From assembly GCF_002009425.1 (NCBI RefSeq), contig NZ_CP019936.1, positions 791,001 through 855,000 of the forward strand: a DNA stretch of 64,000 bases, written 5' to 3'. Source of the stretch: Thiosocius teredinicola. Its GTDB lineage: Bacteria; Pseudomonadota; Gammaproteobacteria; Chromatiales; Chromatiaceae. A model generated the notes under the pieces. It was given only the letters and a program-made list of their open reading frames with translations, searched no databases and was not told where the DNA came from. Of the stretch, positions 44,695 through 54,569 are shown in pieces. A program made the translations under genes and the position numbers. Each line of letters starts with the position of its first letter. Within the stretch, counting starts at the first letter, position 1.

Positions 44695-45669
44695 TCAACA
44701 TCCCGTCACACACTGCCCGCCGCCATCGAATGCCATCGTGGTGCCGCTCAACGGTATATGGACCGGCATCTGGCTGGCCTCGATGAACCGAGCCGTGCGC
44801 GAACCGGCAACGACTTTGCCGTCCTGGGTCGCCGCCTCATTTGCATGTGATGCGATGATGCTGGTCGGCTTGATCAGCTGGTTGACGACGTAGGCCGCCT
44901 CGGTCGGGCCGGTGGTGTAGGTGTCGCCGATGTTCATGACGGCCAGTTCGGCGGCGTAGTGTCCGCGCACCACGCTGTCCTGCTCTGCGGTAATGCCGGT
45001 ATCTCCCGACAGGTAAACGATCAGGCCGTTGGAGAACGTCAGCACATAGCCGGTCGGTGGGCCGACGTAGGCGGTCAGGCCCGAAGCTTCAAGCAGTTCG
45101 GCAAGCTTCCCGCCGACGAACTCCGGTGCGACCCCGTTGCTGTGTGCGGCCGGCACCGTGGTGATGGCAACCCCGCCGACGACTTGTGAGGCGCCGAAGC
45201 GTACCAGCACCGAGTCCTTTGGATCGCCACCCGCGGCCTGCATCTTGGTGGCCAGAAAACGCGGCATCTCGCTACCGGTTACGAGCTTGGCCTTGCTGGC
45301 GACGGCGATCTCGACGCTGTTGGAGTTCGGTGTTGCATCGACCGGGGTTTCAGGTGCGGCGCAGCTTCCCTTGCCGGTCGTCTCGATGCGCTTGTCGCCG
45401 AGGTGGTCGCCGTGCATGTGGCTGACCAACACGATGTCGATCTTGCCGAGGCGCGGATCGGCCGCCCCGGCCACGGTGCGCCCGGCGTCATACAGCACGC
45501 GTGTGCCGTTCGGGTCTTCGAACACCAGTGCGCGATCGGCGCGGCAGAATTCACCGTCGTGGCTGCCCAATGCTGTGACCGTGACATGGCCGGCGGCGCC
45601 GGCCAGTGTGCTGGCGCAGAGCAGTGAGATGCCAGCGGCGAGAAGGGGGGTGCTGGTGGGTCGGGGCAT
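44695..45669 (-). CDS. MBL-fold metallo-hydrolase, periplasmic
   Basis: 324 residues with a signal peptide (1-25) and a metallo-beta-lactamase fold: IVLVSHMHGDHLGD, TVPAAHSNG, YLSGDTGI and IIASHANEAA supply metal ligands. It is only distantly like the other MBL protein in this window. ATG at 45669 has GGAG seven bases upstream. Divergent from the MscS gene. UPF0173/lactonase-like relatives exist; no specific substrate. Confidence 0.87.
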   Translation of the reverse strand: MPRPTSTPLLAAGISLLCASTLAGAAGHVTVTALGSHDGEFCRADRALVFEDPNGTRVLYDAGRTVAGAADPRLGKIDIVLVSHMHGDHLGDKRIETTGKGSCAAPETPVDATPNSNSVEIAVASKAKLVTGSEMPRFLATKMQAAGGDPKDSVLVRFGASQVVGGVAITTVPAAHSNGVAPEFVGGKLAELLEASGLTAYVGPPTGYVLTFSNGLIVYLSGDTGITAEQDSVVRGHYAAELAVMNIGDTYTTGPTEAAYVVNQLIKPTSIIASHANEAATQDGKVVAGSRTARFIEASQMPVHIPLSGTTMAFDGGGQCVTGC

Positions 45670-45855
45670 GTCGGTTCTCCACTTGCTGATCGTTAACGAG
45701 CGTAGGTGGGCCAGGCCGGAAACGCAACGCGAGCCCGGCCGGATCGCAGCCGATTCGCACCGTTTCGCGGCCCGGGGTGGGGTGGGGCGTCGAATCGGGC
45801 ACCCGGGTGTTTTACAATGCGGCGCCCCGATACGTCGCCGCGACCGATTGTCTCT

Positions 45856-47595
45856 ATGCTCATATCCTCGACACGCTGCCTTCCGCTCCTGATTCTGCTT
45901 TTCGGACTCTCACTGGTCACGCGCGTCGGCGCCGAAGACCAGGCGACTGCTGGACCGGCCGAGGTTCAGGCGTCTGTTCCGGCTGCGCTTGCATCGCCGC
46001 GTGCCACCATGGAGACCTTTCTGCATGCGATGAACGACATCAAGCGCGGTGAGCCGGAACGCATCGATGCCGCGATCTCCACGCTCGACCTCGAAGGTGT
46101 CAATGTACTGATCCGCACCGAGCGCGGTACCGATCTCGCGTGGACCCTGCTCGAGGTGATGGACCGCACCCGCCTGGTCGACACGAAAAAGGTGCCGAAG
46201 CGTACCGAAGGCGAACCCTGGCAGTTTGCCGAATACCAAAACGGTGCAATCCGCATCAGTCGCCAGCCCGATGGCCGTTGGCTTTTCGATGCGCAGTCGC
46301 TCGACAAGCTGCCGGCGATCCTGGAAGAACTCGCAGATGCCAAGCGGGTTGCGGGCGCTGACGAGGACACCTCGCACCTGCCGTTTCATCTGCGCTTGCG
46401 GTCACATCTGCCGCCGGTGCTCAAACAAGAGATATTTCTGCTCGAGAACTGGCGTTGGCTGGGACTGCTGATCATTGCCGCAGCGGGTGTGCTGGTCGAC
46501 GCGATCGTCAGTTTCCTGCTGCGCCTGTTCATGCGTGGCTGGCGCGGCCGTGTCGGCCACGGCGCGTTCAACGAGGTGTCCGACCGCATGCTGCGCCCGC
46601 TCGGTATGGTGGCGATGGCACTGGTCTGGTGGGTCGGCATCAACCTGCTGGGGCTGCCCGAACGGGCATTGCTGGTGCTGCTGATTGCGGTCAAGTTTCT
46701 CGCCAGTGCCGCCGGGGTGTGGACCGCCTACCGCCTGGTCGACCTGGTTTCCGCCTGGTTGGAACGCCGCGCCCGCCTGACGACCAACAAGGTCGACGAT
46801 GTACTGGCGCCACTGATCACGCGCACGCTGAAGATCTTCGTGACGGTGGTCGGCATCATCTTCGTCGCCGACAATCTCAACGTGGACGTCACCGGCCTGA
46901 TCGCCGGTCTCGGCCTGGGTGGCCTGGCATTCGCCTTGGCGGCCAAGGACATGGTGCAGAACCTGTTCGGCTCGGTCACGATCCTGCTCGACCGCACTTT
47001 CACCGTCGGTGACTGGATCAAGGTGGGCGACCAAGAGGGATCGGTCGAGAGCCTGGGCTTCCGCAGCACGCGCATCCGCACTTTCTACAATTCGGTGGTC
47101 ACGGTGCCGAACTCGCAGTTCATCACGGCGACCGTCGACAACATGGGCGAGCGCCGCTATCGCCGACTGTCGACCAAGTTCGCGATTGCCTACGACACGC
47201 CGCCCGACCGGATCGAGAGTTTCTGCGAGGGCATCCGCGAGATCGTACGCCAGCACCCTTACATGCGTAAGGATTACTACCACGTCTATCTCAACGGTTT
47301 GGGCGATTCCGCGCTGGAGGTGCTGGTGTATGTCTTTTGGCAGACACCGGATTGGAGCACCGAGCTGCGTGAACGCCACCGTTTTCTGATGGACTGTCTG
47401 CGGTTGGCGAAACGGCTTGGCGTGGAGTACGCGTTCCCGACACAGACGCTGTATGTGCGCAGCGAGGAACATGCGGTAGTCGAAGACGGCCACGAAATAG
47501 ACGCCGCAAGAGACCTCGGTGCAGCGGCGGCGAAAGAGATCGTCGCCGAGAGCACCGGCATCGGCGAGCGGCCGCCACCGGTCAGCTTCCGCTGA
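45856..47595 (+). CDS. MscS-family mechanosensitive channel
   Basis: 579 residues. A signal peptide (CLPLLILLFGLSLVTRVGAE), an N-terminal periplasmic domain (about 25-180), then four or five membrane segments. The pore helix is GLIAGLGLGGLAFALAAKDMVQNLFG, seen in pieces, and the MscS beta domain begins ILLDRTFTVGDWIKVG with VPNSQF. It releases osmolytes in hypoosmotic shock. ATG at 45856 is chosen; ATG at 45817 would add a non-signal stretch. It may also act with the osmolyte amidotransferase elsewhere in the window, though they are not linked. Confidence 0.9.
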   Translation: MLISSTRCLPLLILLFGLSLVTRVGAEDQATAGPAEVQASVPAALASPRATMETFLHAMNDIKRGEPERIDAAISTLDLEGVNVLIRTERGTDLAWTLLEVMDRTRLVDTKKVPKRTEGEPWQFAEYQNGAIRISRQPDGRWLFDAQSLDKLPAILEELADAKRVAGADEDTSHLPFHLRLRSHLPPVLKQEIFLLENWRWLGLLIIAAAGVLVDAIVSFLLRLFMRGWRGRVGHGAFNEVSDRMLRPLGMVAMALVWWVGINLLGLPERALLVLLIAVKFLASAAGVWTAYRLVDLVSAWLERRARLTTNKVDDVLAPLITRTLKIFVTVVGIIFVADNLNVDVTGLIAGLGLGGLAFALAAKDMVQNLFGSVTILLDRTFTVGDWIKVGDQEGSVESLGFRSTRIRTFYNSVVTVPNSQFITATVDNMGERRYRRLSTKFAIAYDTPPDRIESFCEGIREIVRQHPYMRKDYYHVYLNGLGDSALEVLVYVFWQTPDWSTELRERHRFLMDCLRLAKRLGVEYAFPTQTLYVRSEEHAVVEDGHEIDAARDLGAAAAKEIVAESTGIGERPPPVSFR

Positions 47596-47907
47596 GTAAG
47601 GGGCTTGATGCGCAACGTGCTGCGGGCATCTTCGCCGGAAATGTCGATCGGTTCACATTGCCCCGGAACCTGCATGCCGCTGCCTGTTCTGAGTGGCATG
47701 CGGTGCACTTCAGTTGCCGGTGGTCGCGAGATGGACGACGGCTGCGAAACCGTCTGACGTGTATCAAACGCCGACCAAGGATTGTGAGATTTCGCTGGTT
47801 TCCAGCGGCGCGCGCGCGGTATGTTTGCCGGCCTCCGTGGATCGCTGCGCATTCATTGGCGAAGGATCGTCTTCCCCTTTCATCAGGACTAATCAAGCTG
47901 CCAACTT
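47596..47907 (+). other. intergenic region before the GMC oxidoreductase
   Basis: 312 bp after the MscS gene. No gene on either strand looks real, no T-run terminator, and no clear -35/-10 pair. The start of the GMC gene has only a weak ribosome site. Confidence 0.5.
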
Positions 47908-49440
47908 ATGTATATAGATGCCCGTAAACTCCCCAATGGCTCCAGCTTCGACGCCGATATCGCGATCATCGGCGGCGGCCCTGCCGGGATAACACTCGCC
48001 AGGAGCTTTGCCGGACGCGCCACGCGTATCATGATCGTCGAAGCCGGCGGTGTTGATTTCGATGCCGACGTGCAGGCCATGTACGAGGGGGTGAACACCG
48101 GTATCGAGTATCCGCTGGCGGTCAACCGCATGCGCTACTTCGGCGGCTCGTCGAATCACTGGGGCGGCTACTGTCGGCCGCTCGACCCGATCGACTTCGA
48201 GAAGCGCGATTGGGTGCCGCACAGCGGTTGGCCGTTCGCCATCGACGAACTCGAACCGTACTACGAGCCTGCCAGCGAGATCGTCGAGGTCGCGCCCGGC
48301 CGCTATGCCGACAAGCAGTATTGGCAGGAGCGCACCAAGGACAAGCTGCCCGATCCCCGGACCGGGCGCATGCAGATCCGCTTCGTGCATTTCAGCCCGC
48401 CCACGCGCTTCGGCAAGCGTTACGGGCCGGAGCTGGAGGCCGCGGGCAACATCCAGGTGATGTTGAACGCCAACGTCAGCCACATCGATGCGACCGACGA
48501 TGCACGCGCGGTCACCGGCCTGAGCATCAAGACCCTGAACGGGCTCGAACACACGGTGCGCGCCAAGACCTATGTGGTCGCCACCGGCGGCCTGGAAAAC
48601 GCGCGCATGCTGCTGTTGTCCAACAAGCAGATGAAGGTCGGCCTGGGCAATCAGAACGACCTGGTTGGCCGTTACTTCATGGAGCATCCACATCTCACCG
48701 GGTTCGGCGAGATCGTGCTGGCCGATCAGAAACGCATGCCGGAGCTGTATCGCGACCGCCTGATCATCGAAGGGCGCCCGTGCAAGGCGGCGTTCAACGC
48801 CTCGACCGAGTTCATGCGTGAGCGGCGGCTGTTGAACGCCACCTTCATGGGCGGCATCGCAGGGCACTACCAGGCCGACACGCAGGATGCCTGGGATCGC
48901 GCCGCGCAGCACGTCGACCTGTTGCAGGCGGCCAAGTACTTCCTGACCGATGGCGATGGCCCGCCCGATCCGGAATTCCCCAAACGCATAGGCCACTGGA
49001 TGGGCATGGGCTGCGCGTGTGAGCAGGAGCCGAACCCCGACAGCCGCGTCTCGCTCGCCGATGATAAAGATGCGCTCGGCCTGCCGCGCATCAAGCTGGA
49101 CTGGCGCCTGACCGAGCTCGACCGCCGCAGCGTGGTCGAACATATGCGTTCGCTGGCGATGGAGGTCGGCGCTCTGGGGATCGGGCGGATGCTGATCGGC
49201 GTTGAAGACGACGGCAAATGGCCTGAACTGGTCGCCGGTGGCAGTCATCACATGGGGACGACGCGTATGCACGATGATCCGACGCAGGGTGTGGTCGACC
49301 GCAACTGCAAGGTACACGGCATCGACAATCTCTACGTGGCGGGCAGCTCGGTGTTTCCGACCAGCGGCGCAGCCAATCCGACATTGACCCTGGTCGCCCT
49401 GGCGCTGCGCCTCGGCGATCATCTGCGCGCACGGGTGTAA
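47908..49440 (+). CDS. GMC-family FAD-dependent oxidoreductase
   Basis: 510 residues. The FAD site DIAIIGGGPAGITLARSF, MRYFGGSSNHWGGYCRPL, VVATGGLENARMLLLS and the C-terminal HHMGTTRM plus GSSVFPTSGAANPT are GMC signatures with catalytic His. It oxidizes an alcohol or sugar. It has no signal peptide itself, but the next gene six bp on has both a Tat motif and a lipobox, so the pair may be exported together as in membrane sugar dehydrogenases. Confidence 0.92.
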   Translation: MYIDARKLPNGSSFDADIAIIGGGPAGITLARSFAGRATRIMIVEAGGVDFDADVQAMYEGVNTGIEYPLAVNRMRYFGGSSNHWGGYCRPLDPIDFEKRDWVPHSGWPFAIDELEPYYEPASEIVEVAPGRYADKQYWQERTKDKLPDPRTGRMQIRFVHFSPPTRFGKRYGPELEAAGNIQVMLNANVSHIDATDDARAVTGLSIKTLNGLEHTVRAKTYVVATGGLENARMLLLSNKQMKVGLGNQNDLVGRYFMEHPHLTGFGEIVLADQKRMPELYRDRLIIEGRPCKAAFNASTEFMRERRLLNATFMGGIAGHYQADTQDAWDRAAQHVDLLQAAKYFLTDGDGPPDPEFPKRIGHWMGMGCACEQEPNPDSRVSLADDKDALGLPRIKLDWRLTELDRRSVVEHMRSLAMEVGALGIGRMLIGVEDDGKWPELVAGGSHHMGTTRMHDDPTQGVVDRNCKVHGIDNLYVAGSSVFPTSGAANPTLTLVALALRLGDHLRARV

Positions 49441-49446
49441 CACGAC

Positions 49447-49911
49447 ATGAATGCTAATGAAATGCTCGAAGTGCAAACCACCGATCTGTCGCGGCGGCGA
49501 TTCATCCGCAACGCGTTGCTCGCCATGCTGGCCGGCGGTAGCTTGGCGGCCTGTTCGACACAGACACCGACCAAGCCTGAAACCCTCGCTCCGCAGGTCC
49601 GTCCTCCGGCGTGGCTGCGCAAGATCACCGGTGAGCCTGCGGCGGTCGCTCGACTGGGTGCGGCCTATCTCGCGGCGCATCCCGACGAGGCGGACCTGGA
49701 AACCTTGCTGGCCAAGATCGAATCGGCCATGTCGTCGGCTGTCGATACGCACGGCGGTGACGCTCTCGATGATGCGTCAGTGGTCGCAAGCCTGATCGGG
49801 GTTGTACAAGACGAGTTCGCGCGCGGCGATGTGGTGACGGTCAATCCATGGACACTGAGCCTCACCGAAGCGCGTCTGTACGCCGCGGCATCCCTGCTCA
49901 AAGGGCAATGA
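49447..49911 (+). CDS. small Tat/lipobox partner of the GMC oxidoreductase
   Basis: 154 residues. SRRRFIRNALLAMLAGGSLAACS contains a twin-arginine motif (residues 16-18) and a lipobox (LAAC at about 36) in two pieces. The mature part is helical (AVARLGAAYLAAHPDEADL, VVASLIGVVQDEFARGDVV). It resembles small subunits that carry GMC dehydrogenases through the Tat pore (gluconate-2-dehydrogenase subunit 3-like). Its stop is three bases from that of the convergent sensor gene. Confidence 0.8.
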   Translation: MNANEMLEVQTTDLSRRRFIRNALLAMLAGGSLAACSTQTPTKPETLAPQVRPPAWLRKITGEPAAVARLGAAYLAAHPDEADLETLLAKIESAMSSAVDTHGGDALDDASVVASLIGVVQDEFARGDVVTVNPWTLSLTEARLYAAASLLKGQ

Positions 49912-49914
49912 GGT

Positions 49915-52900
49915 TCAGTGCTCGGTAACCGGCGCCAGGTACTGTCGTTCGAATGTTGCGGCGTCGCAGGGCTTGCCGAACAGGTATCCCTGAAACAAGC
50001 GACAGCCGCGATCTATCAGGAACTCCAATACGGGTTCTGATTCGACGCCTTCGGCGACGACGTTCAGACCGATGTGTCGGGCCATGGTCAGTATCGTATC
50101 GACCAGGGCGGCATCATTGGTGTCTTGCAATACGTCACGTACGAACGAGCGGTCGATCTTGATCTCGTCGACCGGCAGGCGTTTGAGGTAGGACAGCGAC
50201 GAATAACCGGTGCCGAAATCGTCGATCGAGAAATGCACGCCCAGGGCCTTGAGCTGCTTGATCTTGTCGACGGTTTCGCCGATGTCTTCCAACAGCACGC
50301 TTTCGGTCATCTCCAGCGTTACCCAATGAGGGTCTGTACCGGTCTCGGTCAACAGGCCCTCGATACGGTTGACGAAGTCCGGCTGGCGAAACTGCAGCGC
50401 ACTGATATTGATAGCGATGCGCCCGGCGCCGTGCCCGTTGCTCTTGCCGGCGTTCCAGGAATGGATCTGCTTGAACGCCTCGTGCATGACCCAGTGGCCG
50501 ATATCCAGCACCAACCCGGCCTCTTCGGCCGTCGTGATGAAGTGCTCCGGCGTGATCAGGCCCTGGTCCGGGTGTTGCCAACGCAGCAGCACCTCGGCAC
50601 CGATCAGGTTGCGGTCTGCACCGAACTGCGGCTGAAAGACGACGCGCAATTGCGACGACGGCAGCGCGTTGCGCAGCTGACTGATCAGGCGCAGGCGGTT
50701 TTCGGCCTCCTGCTGCATGCTCGGCAGGAAGAAGCGGATGGTGTTGCGCCCGGTCTCTTTGGCCCGGTACATCGCGGTATCCGCCTGGCGCAGGACGTCG
50801 TCAGCGGTCTCATTGGCTGAGGGGAACACCGAGATACCGATGCTGGTCGTGACATGCAGCTCATGGGGGCCGAGTCGGTACGGGGCGATTATCGACTGGT
50901 GAATCGATTCGGCCAGGCTGCGTACCCCGTTGGCCGCTTCATCGCGATCCCTGGCCAGTTCCGGCAGCAGCAACACGAACTCGTCGCCGCCGAGTCGTGC
51001 AACCGTGTCTTCCTCGCGCAGGCGCGACTTCAACCGGTGGGCGACTTCGCGCAACAGTTCGTCGCCGACCGGATGACCGAGCGAGTCGTTGATGGTCTTG
51101 AAGTTGTCGAGATCGAGAAACAGCACCGCACTCAAGTGGCCATGTCGCCGGGCGCGTGCGATCGTCTGCTGCAACTGCTCCATGAACAGGCGACGGTTCG
51201 GCAAGTCGGTCAGGGCGTCGTAGGTCGCGTGGTACTCGACGAGTTCGGCGGCACGCCGTTGTTCGGTGACGTCTTCGCACATCAGCATGTAACCGGCGAA
51301 GGCCTCATCGTCGCGGTGTATCGGCGACACGCGTGCATCGATATCGTGCACGCCGTCGTCGCGTTCGAGCTTCATCGTGAAACGGAACTCGCCGTCGGTT
51401 TTTGCCTGCTCGAGACGTTCCACGTAGCGCGCGGGGTCGATCCCCAGTGCGTCGTGGATATCCCGCAAATTGGCGCCGAGCGCCTTCTCTGCTGAAAGCC
51501 CGAAGATTTTTTCGCTGGTCGGGTTGTAGTAGTGGATGCAGCCATCGGCATCGGTGCCGACAATCGCCACCTTTTCCGAGGACGCGAGAATCCCATCGAG
51601 ATAGGCCGATTTCTCTTCCAGCGCCCGTTGCGTGGCCTTGATCTGCGAAATGTCGCGCCACACGCAAAACAGCGCAACGCCGCCGTGGTAGGGCACCTTG
51701 GTCAGCGACACCTCTACCGGAAACCCGCTTCCGTCGCGTTTGCGGTGTTGCCACTCGAAGCGGTGATAGCCGTTCTGAAACGCCAGGTTCATCATCTCGT
51801 CGGCTTTTTCGCGAGACGGCCGGCCATCTGCCTGAAACTCGGGCGACAATTTCGAGGGATGGACATCGATCAATTCATTCGGCGATGGATAGCCGAGCAC
51901 ACGACTTGCCGCCTTGTTGGCGATCACGAAGCAGTGGTCGACGATCAGCCACATCGGATCTTCCGACAGCTCGAACAGGCGCCGGTATTTCTCTTCGCTC
52001 TCGCGCAACTGCACCTCTGCCTGGTGCTGTTCGGTGATGTCCTGCACGGTGCCGATCAGGCGTTCGACCGTGAGGCCATGATCGCGAATCGCGCGAATCG
52101 TCTGCTTGACGGTACGCTCCTCGGTGCCTGCCTGCTTGATGTGGTGAATCAGCTCGAGGCTATCCCCGCGTTCACGCACTTCATGGATGGCTTCGCTGAA
52201 CGCCGCGCGGTCTTCGGCCGGCAGACAGAGTAGAAACGAATCGCAGCTGGTGCCGAATGGCGTATCCGGGTCGCCGCACAGGTGGCGCAGACCGTCCGAC
52301 CACATGAAGGCATTGCTCTCCAGGTTCCAGTCCCAGCTCCCTTGTCGCGCTGAACGTTGCGCCTCGTTCAGACTGTCTTTGGCGCGCAGAGCGATCTCGG
52401 CCTGCTCCTCGAACGCCTTGGAGCGCAGGCGGATCTCGCGATTCTTCACCGACAGGGTGAACAACAGGAGCATCAGCATTGCGACCAACAAGGTACTGAG
52501 CACCGCCAGGGCGCCCACGATCAGCCCGCGGTAGCGCTGGTATAGCGACGGTAGCGGATTGACCAGGGTGGTTTCGGGCAGCACCGACGGTGGCAGCGTC
52601 AGGCCGTGTCTGGTCAATTGGTGCTCGTCGATCAGGTAGGTGTTCGGGCTCTTGGTCACCGGCGCAGGTATAGCGCCCGAGCGCAGAAAATCGAGCACCT
52701 GTGCGGCTGCTGCCTGTCCCTGGCGGGGGCCGGAGGTAACATAGCCGCCGAGAACCCCGTCGAACATGTAGGCGTCTTCCATGCTGACGACGAGACGCGG
52801 GCGGGTGGCGACGATGCGACGCAAGGTTTCACGCAACGGCAGTGTGCGGTTGTCTTCGTCGCGCATGCCGCCGAGGGTGGTCAGAAACAGCGTGCCGGCC

Positions 52901-53556
52901 TCGTGTTCGCGCAGTACCGACAGCACCTCGGTGATTCGGTTGCCGGCGAGAAAGTCGGCATTGATGCGCGGAAAGTCTTTCAGCGCGAGCTTGATGTCGC
53001 GTTCTATCGCGCGGTATGTGCCGCTGTCGTCACCAACCACAACGATGTCGCTTGTTGCCTTGCCCATGTCGGCCAGCAACGCGAGATTCGGCTCGATCTC
53101 CTTCTTCTCGATGATGCCGGTGACGGGACGGCCCTCGATTCGATCGAGGACGCTGCTGTCGTTGACGCCGGAGAAAAACACCGGCACGTCGGGGAAGACG
53201 TTGTCGAGGTGGTCGAGAGCGAAACGCAGCGCGTTGTCGTCGCTGACGTAGATCGCATCCGGAAGGTAGGTCGCGTATTTGTCCTGCAGAAACGTTGCGA
53301 ACCGCTGAGCGTAATCGGTCTCGTAGCGACGGCGTTTGGTGTCGAGGTATTCGGTCTCGATCTGAAACTGGGTATCTGCCGCTTGCTGCAGCGATTCGAC
53401 AAAGCCTTGATGTTGCCCCTTGGTCCAGGGGTACTCCTGGCTATAGGAATGCAGCACGAACAATCGCACCGTCTCCATGGCGTGGGTCGCCGAGGATGCG
53501 ATCACGCACTGTGCGGTGAGCAGGCACACTGCGATGAATTTCGTGAGATGGGACAT
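49915..53556 (-). CDS. periplasmic ABC-binding domain, PAS and GGDEF-EAL sensor protein
   Basis: 1213 residues. Signal peptide (1-26). A periplasmic ABC_sub_bind domain (about 30-320, VRLFVLHSYSQEYPWTKG, DVPVFFSGVN). A membrane segment (about 343-372). Three PAS units (about 395-515, 520-645, 650-770). GGDEF (about 775-945, ARLGGDEFVLLL) and EAL (about 955-1205, with EVLLRWQHP, DDFGTGYSSLSYL). The EAL signature is EVL, a variant still found in active enzymes. A membrane receptor linking a periplasmic ligand to c-di-GMP. No other gene is in the unit. Confidence 0.92.
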   Translation of the reverse strand: MSHLTKFIAVCLLTAQCVIASSATHAMETVRLFVLHSYSQEYPWTKGQHQGFVESLQQAADTQFQIETEYLDTKRRRYETDYAQRFATFLQDKYATYLPDAIYVSDDNALRFALDHLDNVFPDVPVFFSGVNDSSVLDRIEGRPVTGIIEKKEIEPNLALLADMGKATSDIVVVGDDSGTYRAIERDIKLALKDFPRINADFLAGNRITEVLSVLREHEAGTLFLTTLGGMRDEDNRTLPLRETLRRIVATRPRLVVSMEDAYMFDGVLGGYVTSGPRQGQAAAAQVLDFLRSGAIPAPVTKSPNTYLIDEHQLTRHGLTLPPSVLPETTLVNPLPSLYQRYRGLIVGALAVLSTLLVAMLMLLLFTLSVKNREIRLRSKAFEEQAEIALRAKDSLNEAQRSARQGSWDWNLESNAFMWSDGLRHLCGDPDTPFGTSCDSFLLCLPAEDRAAFSEAIHEVRERGDSLELIHHIKQAGTEERTVKQTIRAIRDHGLTVERLIGTVQDITEQHQAEVQLRESEEKYRRLFELSEDPMWLIVDHCFVIANKAASRVLGYPSPNELIDVHPSKLSPEFQADGRPSREKADEMMNLAFQNGYHRFEWQHRKRDGSGFPVEVSLTKVPYHGGVALFCVWRDISQIKATQRALEEKSAYLDGILASSEKVAIVGTDADGCIHYYNPTSEKIFGLSAEKALGANLRDIHDALGIDPARYVERLEQAKTDGEFRFTMKLERDDGVHDIDARVSPIHRDDEAFAGYMLMCEDVTEQRRAAELVEYHATYDALTDLPNRRLFMEQLQQTIARARRHGHLSAVLFLDLDNFKTINDSLGHPVGDELLREVAHRLKSRLREEDTVARLGGDEFVLLLPELARDRDEAANGVRSLAESIHQSIIAPYRLGPHELHVTTSIGISVFPSANETADDVLRQADTAMYRAKETGRNTIRFFLPSMQQEAENRLRLISQLRNALPSSQLRVVFQPQFGADRNLIGAEVLLRWQHPDQGLITPEHFITTAEEAGLVLDIGHWVMHEAFKQIHSWNAGKSNGHGAGRIAINISALQFRQPDFVNRIEGLLTETGTDPHWVTLEMTESVLLEDIGETVDKIKQLKALGVHFSIDDFGTGYSSLSYLKRLPVDEIKIDRSFVRDVLQDTNDAALVDTILTMARHIGLNVVAEGVESEPVLEFLIDRGCRLFQGYLFGKPCDAATFERQYLAPVTEH

Positions 53557-53921
53557 GTATTCAGTTATCGACGTTCGCCGATAGGGGTTGAGTGCCGGCT
53601 TTTCTGAAGCCTGTGCCGCTTAACTTTAGGCGAGCCAGCCGAAATGGGAAGCTCGAGACTAACTTGGCGCATCGGGCACAAGGTTCGTATCGGGCGCGAT
53701 GGCTTGGCAGCGCCGCCGAATCGCGAAGTTCGGGTTGGATGCATGTTACTTGGCGACAAATCCCCGGGTTTTTGTCGCTATGGCGTTCTCCGCCGAAGAC
53801 GCTCGCGTGATCGTGTTATCGCTATGACGCAACTTATGCCGTTCCTTCCCATCGTTGCCTTGAGCGGCACGCTAAACTGATCGATAACGAGCTCAAGCTG
53901 TTGATCTACGGTAGCAAGCGG
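53557..53921. other. divergent intergenic region
   Basis: 365 bp between the sensor gene and the SprA-like gene. I see no convincing gene, terminator or promoter. A TAAACTGA followed by GATAACG near 53873 resembles FliA parts, but the spacing is wrong. Confidence 0.5.
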
Positions 53922-54569
53922 ATGGTGGCAACCAGCGGCAATGTATCGTCCTTCGGACGCGCGGCCCTGTCGAACGTGGGAGAGTCGCGCTCGGGGCTGG
54001 CGAACGCCTTGCAGCCTGTTACCAAGACCGACCCGGTGCGCGATGCAACGTCGCGCGAGTACCGCGAACTTCAAGAACTCAAAAAGCGCGATCGTGAGGT
54101 CCGCCAACACGAACAGGCGCACATCGCTGCCGGAGGAGCCTACGTAAGAGGTGGGCCGACATACGAGTACCAGCGCGGTGACGATGGCAAGCTGTACGCC
54201 GTGGGCGGCGAGGTGCAGATCGACACCGCGCCGATTCCCGACGATCCGGCGGCAACGATCCGCAAGCTCGAAACCGTGCAGCGCGCCGCAACCGCACCCG
54301 GCGAACCCTCATCGCAAGACCGCGCCGTGGCAGCTGCCGCTGCCCAGGGTATCGTCGAGGCCCGCGCCGACCTGCAAAGGGAGCAATCGACCGCGACCGA
54401 AGCAAATGCGGATTTCATCGGACCACGCCGGCCGCAGGAAGCAGCGGATGAGGCCGCTGGCGACGAGCGTCAGCAGGATCTGCGCACGCGGGCGGCTATC
54501 GAAGCCTATCGCGGCACCGAGTCGTCGTCGCGCGCATCGGCCGAGCAGCTACTCGACCTGATCGCCTGA
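53922..54569 (+). CDS. SprA-related putative metalloprotease
   Basis: 215 residues. The core is DREVRQHEQAHIAAGGAYVRG with HEQAH as an HExxH-type zinc site, then TYEYQRGDDGKLYAVGGEVQIDT. This region matches the SprA-related family whose function is not known. N- and C-terminal parts are low complexity. ATG at 53922; an earlier TTG adds seven residues. The end overlaps the convergent DUF971 gene by 21 bases. Confidence 0.82.
   Translation: MVATSGNVSSFGRAALSNVGESRSGLANALQPVTKTDPVRDATSREYRELQELKKRDREVRQHEQAHIAAGGAYVRGGPTYEYQRGDDGKLYAVGGEVQIDTAPIPDDPAATIRKLETVQRAATAPGEPSSQDRAVAAAAAQGIVEARADLQREQSTATEANADFIGPRRPQEAADEAAGDERQQDLRTRAAIEAYRGTESSSRASAEQLLDLIA

Noticed and set aside
47893-49752. Minus-strand frame of 619 codons opposite the GMC oxidoreductase
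   Set aside because: Same third-position effect; no protein motifs, and the GMC signatures are on the plus strand.
53860-53921. FliA-type promoter upstream of the SprA-like gene
   Set aside because: The TAAA and GATAA elements are nearly adjacent instead of about 15 bases apart.
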